Shown here: positions 62,125 to 64,000 of the stretch, one piece after another | How positions within the stretch are numbered: position 1 is the stretch's first letter | How the letters are laid out: the number at the start of each line of letters is the position of its first letter | Source: Variovorax sp. V93 | GTDB taxonomy: Bacteria; Pseudomonadota; Gammaproteobacteria; Burkholderiales; Burkholderiaceae_C | Assembly: GCF_041154485.1 (NCBI RefSeq) | Contig: NZ_AP028669.1 | Span: forward strand, 1,674,001-1,738,000 | DNA: 64,000 bases | Direction: 5' to 3' | Translations under genes and position numbers: made by a program | Notes under the pieces: model-generated | What the model was told of the DNA's origin: nothing | What the model saw: the letters and a program-made list of their open reading frames with translations, nothing else | Databases searched by the model: none

Positions 62125-63030
62125 ATGCCCATCGACATTGCGCAAGCAGCTATGAATTTGATAGTGATCATCGTGGCGACCCTGGTTGCCGGCATCGGAA
62201 GCGTGTGGCTGGCCGCATTGCTCTTGCGCGTGGGCGTTCGCAACGGTTCGGGCGGCGTGAATTCGCAGCACCTGCTGAGCCTGGCCGCGGGCGCGCTGCT
62301 GGCCACCGCATTCATGCACCTCTTGCCCGAAGCCTTCGAGAGCCGCATCGAGCCCGCGCTGCTGTTCGGCGTGCTGCTGTTCGGCCTGGTGTTCTTCTTC
62401 CTGCTCGACAAGGCCGAGCTCTGGCACCACGGGCACGAGCACCATCACGGCGATCACGGCCATGCCCACGATCACGGCCACGATCACGGCCATGCGCATG
62501 CCCACGCGCCCCGCATGGGCGGCGGCTGGGCGGTGCTCACCGGCGACAGCGTGCACTGCTTCGGCGACGGCATCCTGATTGCGTCGGCCTTCATCGCGGA
62601 CATCCGCCTGGGCCTGGTGGCGGCCGTGGCCGTGCTCGCGCACGAGGTGCCGCACCACATCGGCGACCTGGTCGTGCTGCGCCAGAGCTCGGCCAACCAG
62701 CGTGCGGCGCTCGTCAAGGTGTCGCTGGCCGGCACCATGACCATGCTCGGGGGCATCGTGGGATGGTGGCTGGTCGACCAGCTGCACGGCTGGCTGCCGT
62801 ACTTCCTGGTGCTGGCCAGCAGCAGCTTCGTCTACGTGGCGCTGGCCGACCTGATTCCCCAGCTGCAGAAGCGGTTGCCCGCGCGGCAGACCGCGGCGCA
62901 GATCGTGTGGCTGGTGGTGGGCATTGCGCTGGTTTCGCTGGTGAGCCGGCTGGCCCACGGCGAGCATGGCCATGGCGACCACGGCCATGACGAGGGCCAT
63001 GGGGAACACGGCCACGTCCACAAGGACTGA
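62125..63030 (+). CDS. ZIP-family metal transporter with histidine-rich loops
   Basis: This 301-residue membrane protein has about eight helices. HCFGDGILIASAF and AHEVPHHIGD are the conserved metal-pore helices IV and V. A cytoplasmic-type loop of about 30 residues after helix III is almost half histidine (HEHHHGDHGHAHDHGHDHG), and the C-terminus repeats HGHGDHGHDEGHG. These likely buffer Zn2+. Start alternatives are 62125 and 62152. A terminator lies just upstream. Confidence 0.92.
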   Translation: MPIDIAQAAMNLIVIIVATLVAGIGSVWLAALLLRVGVRNGSGGVNSQHLLSLAAGALLATAFMHLLPEAFESRIEPALLFGVLLFGLVFFFLLDKAELWHHGHEHHHGDHGHAHDHGHDHGHAHAHAPRMGGGWAVLTGDSVHCFGDGILIASAFIADIRLGLVAAVAVLAHEVPHHIGDLVVLRQSSANQRAALVKVSLAGTMTMLGGIVGWWLVDQLHGWLPYFLVLASSSFVYVALADLIPQLQKRLPARQTAAQIVWLVVGIALVSLVSRLAHGEHGHGDHGHDEGHGEHGHVHKD

Positions 63031-63169
63031 AGGCGGGGCCCGGCAAGTCAGGCGGCGCCGGGCGAGAAACTTTCCGACACCGACGCCGCGCCTCAGGTGA
63101 AGCGGAACGGCCGAAACAGGCGCACTATAGGGGTTCGTTCAGTCCAGTATCCAGTCTGAGGAGCCGATC

Positions 63170-63382
63170 ATGATCAACGTCGACGCCACCGCGCGTTCCG
63201 CCTCGTTGCCCGACGAAGACGACGACAACACGCCAGCCGACGATTTCGAGGAAACCGACAGCGAAATCTCCGACGACCTGTCGGAGGAAACGGGCATCGA
63301 TCTCACGGATGCGAGCGAACTCGACGCCGACAACGTCCCGGCCGACGAGGAGTTCGACCGCGTGATGAACGCCCCCGACTGA
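63170..63382 (+). CDS. Small highly acidic protein
   Basis: This 70-residue protein is about 40 percent Asp plus Glu, with no Cys, Trp or aromatic cluster; it is likely disordered. Segments include SLPDEDDDNTPADDFEETDS. GAGGAG lies 5 bases before the ATG. It ends 6 bases before the stop of the convergent D-aminoacylase gene. Family and role unknown; such proteins may act as DNA mimics or chaperone-like buffers. Confidence 0.6.
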   Translation: MINVDATARSASLPDEDDDNTPADDFEETDSEISDDLSEETGIDLTDASELDADNVPADEEFDRVMNAPD

Positions 63383-63388
63383 TCCCCG

Positions 63389-64000
63389 TCAGGCCGCCGT
63401 TTCGCGCCGCGTGATCACCTGCCCGTTGCGCGCACCGCTGTGCGCGCCGTGCTGCCAGGTGATGGCGCCATTCACGATCACTGCATCGATGCCTTCGGCC
63501 GCCCGTGTCGGCGTCTCGTAGTTCGCGGTGTCGCGTACCGTGGCCGCATTGAAGATCACCACGTCGGCGTGGTGGCCCGGCTTCAAGGTGCCGCGCTCGT
63601 GCAGCCCGAAGTTGCGCGCGGTGAGCCCGGTCATCTTCCACACCGCCGTCTCCAGCGGAAACAGGCCGACGTCGCGGCTGTAGTGGCCGAGCACGCGCGG
63701 GAAGGTGCCCCAGAGGCGCGGATGCGGCTTCTCGCCGAGCGGGATGCCGTCGGAGCCGATCATGGTGTCGTCGAAAGCGAGGATGCGCTGCACGTCGTCC
63801 TCGTCCATCATGAAATAGATCGCGCTGCCGGGCGACAGCCGCTTCGCCGCCTCTTCGCCGGAGACGCCCCATTCGGCCGCGATGTCCTTCAGGTCGCGCC
63901 CCGCGCACTCGGGGTGCGGCACGCTCGACGCGATCAGCACCCGGCCGTCCATCATGCCCCGGTCGGTGCGGATCATGGTGGAACCCGCGGTGTAGGGATA
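63389..64000 (-). CDS. N-acyl-D-amino-acid deacylase (D-aminoacylase), C-terminal part
   Basis: The gene runs off the right edge; this is the last 203 codons. D-aminoacylases are zinc amidohydrolases that free D-amino acids from N-acyl forms. Diagnostic segments are IGSDGIPLGEKPHPR (active-site Asp), FPLETAVWKMTGLTARNFGL and GTLKPGHHADVVIFNAATV. The frame is open to the edge through YPYTAGSTM, as expected for family members. Fits with the DadA-like and racemase genes nearby. Confidence 0.9.
   Translation of the reverse strand, partial: YPYTAGSTMIRTDRGMMDGRVLIASSVPHPECAGRDLKDIAAEWGVSGEEAAKRLSPGSAIYFMMDEDDVQRILAFDDTMIGSDGIPLGEKPHPRLWGTFPRVLGHYSRDVGLFPLETAVWKMTGLTARNFGLHERGTLKPGHHADVVIFNAATVRDTANYETPTRAAEGIDAVIVNGAITWQHGAHSGARNGQVITRRETAA

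Overview
The window is high-GC DNA from a betaproteobacterium, most likely Comamonadaceae and probably Variovorax. That placement is an inference from gene content and gene style (Liv-type transporter operons with several binding proteins, a tad locus, DUF2782 and BPSS1780-like neighbours, azurin); no rRNA is present to confirm it.

Layout. (1) 1-12162: one tightly overlapping plus-strand aromatic-acid catabolic operon. It has three paralogous Liv-type binding proteins, a Rieske dioxygenase alpha/beta pair, LivH, a fused LivM-LivG, LivF, an acyl-CoA ligase, two SDRs, a MarR regulator and a 4HBT thioesterase. It resembles the auxin (iad-type) loci described in Variovorax, but the substrate is not proven. 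(2) 12169-14742: an XRE regulator facing a tiny promoter-ORF-terminator unit, small hypothetical genes, tRNA-Lys and an SDR. (3) 14945-28943: a complete tad/Flp pilus locus with a divergent Flp-like pilin, CpaA, CpaB, CpaC, a lipoprotein, three Flp pilins, TadG/E/E-like proteins, TadZ, TadA, TadB and TadC, followed by a minus-strand two-component pair. A tandem duplication has left partial copies of tadC and the regulator between them. (4) 29267-45086: a 15.8-kb integrated plasmid-like island in the 3' end of tRNA-Ala(CGC), bounded by 45-bp direct repeats. The tRNA's old terminator is stranded on the far side. It carries a tyrosine integrase, a UmuD-like peptidase, DUF5131-TcmP, a PRTase-SLOG-TcmP operon, XRE and small genes, a trbJ-trbK-trbL remnant, traJ, an RP4-type oriT with no relaxase, RepA with iterons, and KorA-like palindromes. 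(5) 45212-64000: chromosomal genes. These are an alpha/beta hydrolase, GMP reductase, azurin with a possible Anr box, a UvrD-family helicase, homoserine kinase, DNA polymerase I, and a D-amino-acid/glutamate-type cluster (M20 peptidase, LysR, DadA-like oxidase, binding protein, Asp/Glu racemase, and D-aminoacylase at the edge). A dienelactone hydrolase, a His-rich ZIP transporter and an acidic small protein are also there.

The most unusual content is the island. It combines a replicon and an oriT with a lost relaxase, and its cargo contains two TcmP proteins with methyltransferase-like motifs in convergent units. One is paired with a three-Cys DUF5131 protein. The other is paired with a SLOG nucleotide-sensor-like protein and a ComF-like phosphoribosyltransferase. 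This looks like a candidate nucleotide-centred defence or modification module.
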